A model generated the notes under the pieces. The model was not told the origin of the DNA. It did no database searches and saw only the letters and a list, made by a program, of their open reading frames with translations. A stretch of DNA of 15,120 bases from Burkholderiales bacterium (lineage in GTDB: Bacteria; Pseudomonadota; Gammaproteobacteria; Burkholderiales; Burkholderiaceae_C): NCBI GenBank assembly GCA_005793295.1, contig SXSX01000110.1:1-15120 (forward strand), read 5' to 3'. A program made the position numbers and the translations under genes. Below are positions 13,588 to 15,120 of the stretch, in pieces (the stretch's first letter is position 1; every line of letters begins with the position of its first letter).

Positions 13588-14434
13588 AGCGCCCTCAGCG
13601 CGTTGCACACGGGAAACCATTCACGGACAAGCCTGCTGGACTTTGGTCTTAGACCAAGGCGATACGTTGACCGTGACCGAACAGGGCGCCCAGGTGGTGT
13701 CTTGGATTTCTCAAGGACGCGAGCAACTTTTCCTTAGTCCTAAAAACGTATGGGATGGCGCTAGAGCCATTCGGGGCGGAATCCCTGTGTGCTTCCCGCA
13801 ATTCAATCAGCGCGGTTCGCTCCCTAAACACGGATTTGCGCGCAACATGGCGTGGCAAGCGGGGGAGCCCCAAGTGTCCGAAGCCGTTATGACTCTGGGC
13901 TTCACGCTCAACCACGGGCCAGCAACCCAAAAATTCTGGAGCGCAGAATTTCAAGCGCAAGTCCAAATTCATCTTTCCCCCAACGCACTCAAAGTGGATT
14001 TGTCTGTCAACAATCTGGGCGAAACCGAATTGCAATTTTCTGGCGCACTGCATACCTACTTGGCGGTCAGCGATATTTCAACAATCACCTTACGCGGTTT
14101 GCAGGGGCAGCCAGAGTGGGATGCTGTTTGCGACACGCACACTCAAGCCAGAGAGGCGCTGACTTTTAATGGTGAATTTGACCGCGTCTATGCGGCGTCG
14201 CCAAAGCCTTTGGTTTTGCAAGACGGCGCTAGTGTGTTGGAGATAAACCAAAGCCCCTCTTGGGCGCAGACCGTGGTTTGGAATCCTGGGGAAGTCCTCT
14301 GTGCCACCATGGAAGATATGCCAATGGACGGCTTTGCGCATATGCTGTGCGTAGAAGCAGCTCAAGTTTTTTCTCCTATTCATGTCCCAGCCCACGGCCA
14401 CTGGCAGGGTTGGCAAAGTTTGACCCTTCAATAA
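13580..14434 (+). CDS. D-hexose-6-phosphate mutarotase-like protein (aldose 1-epimerase family, YeaD-like)
   Basis: This protein belongs to the galactose-mutarotase fold family and most resembles the hexose-6-phosphate mutarotase branch (YeaD / yeast YMR099c type), which interconverts alpha and beta anomers of sugar 6-phosphates. I choose ATG 13580, overlapping the hisA stop by 8 bases; the open frame from 13466 would read through hisA out of frame. The result is 284 residues, normal for the family. Motifs: GGIPVCFPQF (67-76), LPKHGFARNMAW (81-92, with His84 and Arg88), putative catalytic His158 in SGALHTYLAV, TVVWNPG (231-237), and putative catalytic Glu259 in MLCVEAAQV. No histidine-pathway step needs this enzyme, yet the gene is embedded between hisA and hisF. 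hisF starts 8 bases after its stop. Confidence 0.88.
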   Translation: MVKAPSARCTRETIHGQACWTLVLDQGDTLTVTEQGAQVVSWISQGREQLFLSPKNVWDGARAIRGGIPVCFPQFNQRGSLPKHGFARNMAWQAGEPQVSEAVMTLGFTLNHGPATQKFWSAEFQAQVQIHLSPNALKVDLSVNNLGETELQFSGALHTYLAVSDISTITLRGLQGQPEWDAVCDTHTQAREALTFNGEFDRVYAASPKPLVLQDGASVLEINQSPSWAQTVVWNPGEVLCATMEDMPMDGFAHMLCVEAAQVFSPIHVPAHGHWQGWQSLTLQ

Positions 14435-14442
14435 ATTTCCTC

Positions 14443-15120
14443 ATGCTGGCTAAACGCATCATTCCTTGCTTAGACGTCACTGGCGGTCGCGTCGTCAAAG
14501 GCGTCAATTTTGTCGAACTGCGCGATGCGGGAGATCCGGTCGAAATCGCTGCCCGCTACAACGACCAAGGGGCGGATGAACTGACATTTTTAGACATTAC
14601 GGCCACCAGCGACGGCCGCGACGTCATCCTTCACATCATTGAAGCCGTCGCATCGCAGGTCTTTATTCCTCTGACGGTTGGTGGCGGTGTGCGCCAAGTG
14701 GAGGACGTCAGGCGCTTACTCAACGCTGGCGCAGACAAAGTGAGCTTTAACTCGGCGGCAATAGCCAACCCCCAAGTCATCCGAGACGCCTCAGCCAAAT
14801 ACGGCGCACAGTGCATCGTGGTCGCCATCGACGCCAAACGCCGCACCGCTGAAGACGAGTTGCGCATCGGTACTAACGGCTTACCTGTGGGCCCCGGCTG
14901 GGACGTGTACAGCCACGGCGGCCGCAAAAACGTGGGCCTGGACGCGGTGGCCTGGGCCACCCAAATGGCCGACTACGGCGCAGGCGAAATCTTACTCACC
15001 AGCATGGACCGGGACGGCACGAAGAGCGGTTTTGACTTGCAGCTCACCCGCGCTGTGTCTGACATCGTGCCCGTGCCCGTGATTGCATCAGGTGGCGTGG
15101 GCAACCTCGACCACTTGGCT
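14443..15120 (+). CDS. hisF: Imidazole glycerol phosphate synthase cyclase subunit HisF, 3'-truncated by the window edge
   Basis: HisF is the cyclase partner of HisH: it uses ammonia from HisH to turn PRFAR into imidazole glycerol phosphate and AICAR. The window shows 226 codons of a protein normally about 250-260 long, so only the C-terminal end of the barrel is missing. Asp11 in IIPCLDVTGGRVVKG and Asp130 in VVAIDAKR are the catalytic pair. Phosphate-binding segments LTVGGGVR (77-84) and IASGGVGN (214-221) are visible, with GEILLTSMDRDGTKSG between them. The ATG 14443 lies 8 bases after the mutarotase-like gene, without a clear ribosome site. The his block presumably continues to the right with hisI/hisE. 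Confidence 0.97.
   Translation, partial: MLAKRIIPCLDVTGGRVVKGVNFVELRDAGDPVEIAARYNDQGADELTFLDITATSDGRDVILHIIEAVASQVFIPLTVGGGVRQVEDVRRLLNAGADKVSFNSAAIANPQVIRDASAKYGAQCIVVAIDAKRRTAEDELRIGTNGLPVGPGWDVYSHGGRKNVGLDAVAWATQMADYGAGEILLTSMDRDGTKSGFDLQLTRAVSDIVPVPVIASGGVGNLDHLA

Noticed and set aside
1..15120. CRISPR arrays, insertion sequences, tRNA genes, prophage or defence genes
   Set aside because: I looked on both strands for regularly spaced repeats, transposase-like frames with terminal inverted repeats, and tRNA-like structures, and saw none. All sizeable frames are explained by conserved housekeeping genes.

Overview
The window is a 15.1 kb stretch of bacterial chromosome in which every supported gene lies on the + strand. 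Gene content, gene order and protein style point to a beta-proteobacterium of the order Burkholderiales, probably a Comamonadaceae-like lineage of moderate GC. This placement is inferred from recognising gene families and synteny; no database was searched, and I cannot name a genus. Sixteen protein-coding genes are supported, with gltD cut at the left edge and hisF at the right. There are no tRNA or rRNA genes, insertion sequences, prophage genes or CRISPR arrays, and no gene-free stretch longer than about 90 bases.

Layout. (1) 1-1218 is the 3' part of gltD (glutamate synthase small subunit), closed by a strong intrinsic-terminator hairpin at 1254-1280. (2) 1287-5055 is a complete Mla phospholipid-transport operon in the order mlaF-mlaE-mlaD-mlaA-mlaC-mlaB: inner-membrane ATPase, permease, MCE protein, outer-membrane lipoprotein, periplasmic carrier and STAS protein. 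(3) 5090-6810 is a two-gene ABC-2-type exporter (YadG/YadH-like) of unknown substrate. (4) 6827-8349 holds a BolA/IbaG-family gene and murA, the first committed step of peptidoglycan synthesis. (5) 8375 to the end is a histidine operon, hisG-hisD-hisC-hisB-hisH-hisA-[hexose-6-phosphate mutarotase-like gene]-hisF, continuing beyond the window.

How the genes work together. The mla block, exporter, ibaG and murA form an envelope-maintenance neighbourhood that resembles the E. coli mlaFEDCB-ibaG-murA cluster, but with mlaA inside the operon and an extra ABC-2 pair inserted. The his block encodes most steps from PRPP + ATP to histidinol and histidine. HisG is the short form and needs a HisZ partner that is not here; hisI/hisE functions are also outside the window. 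Tight spacing (ATGA overlaps at mlaF/mlaE, ABC ATPase/permease, hisD/hisC and hisC/hisB, and an 8-nt overlap of hisA with the mutarotase gene) suggests translationally coupled transcription units.

The region is mostly conserved housekeeping DNA, and I see no clearly new system. The points most worth a second look are the mutarotase-like gene inside the his operon, the terminator hairpin between a candidate promoter and the mlaF start codon, a CxxCH motif in the BolA-family protein, and a glycine-rich insertion in HisG.
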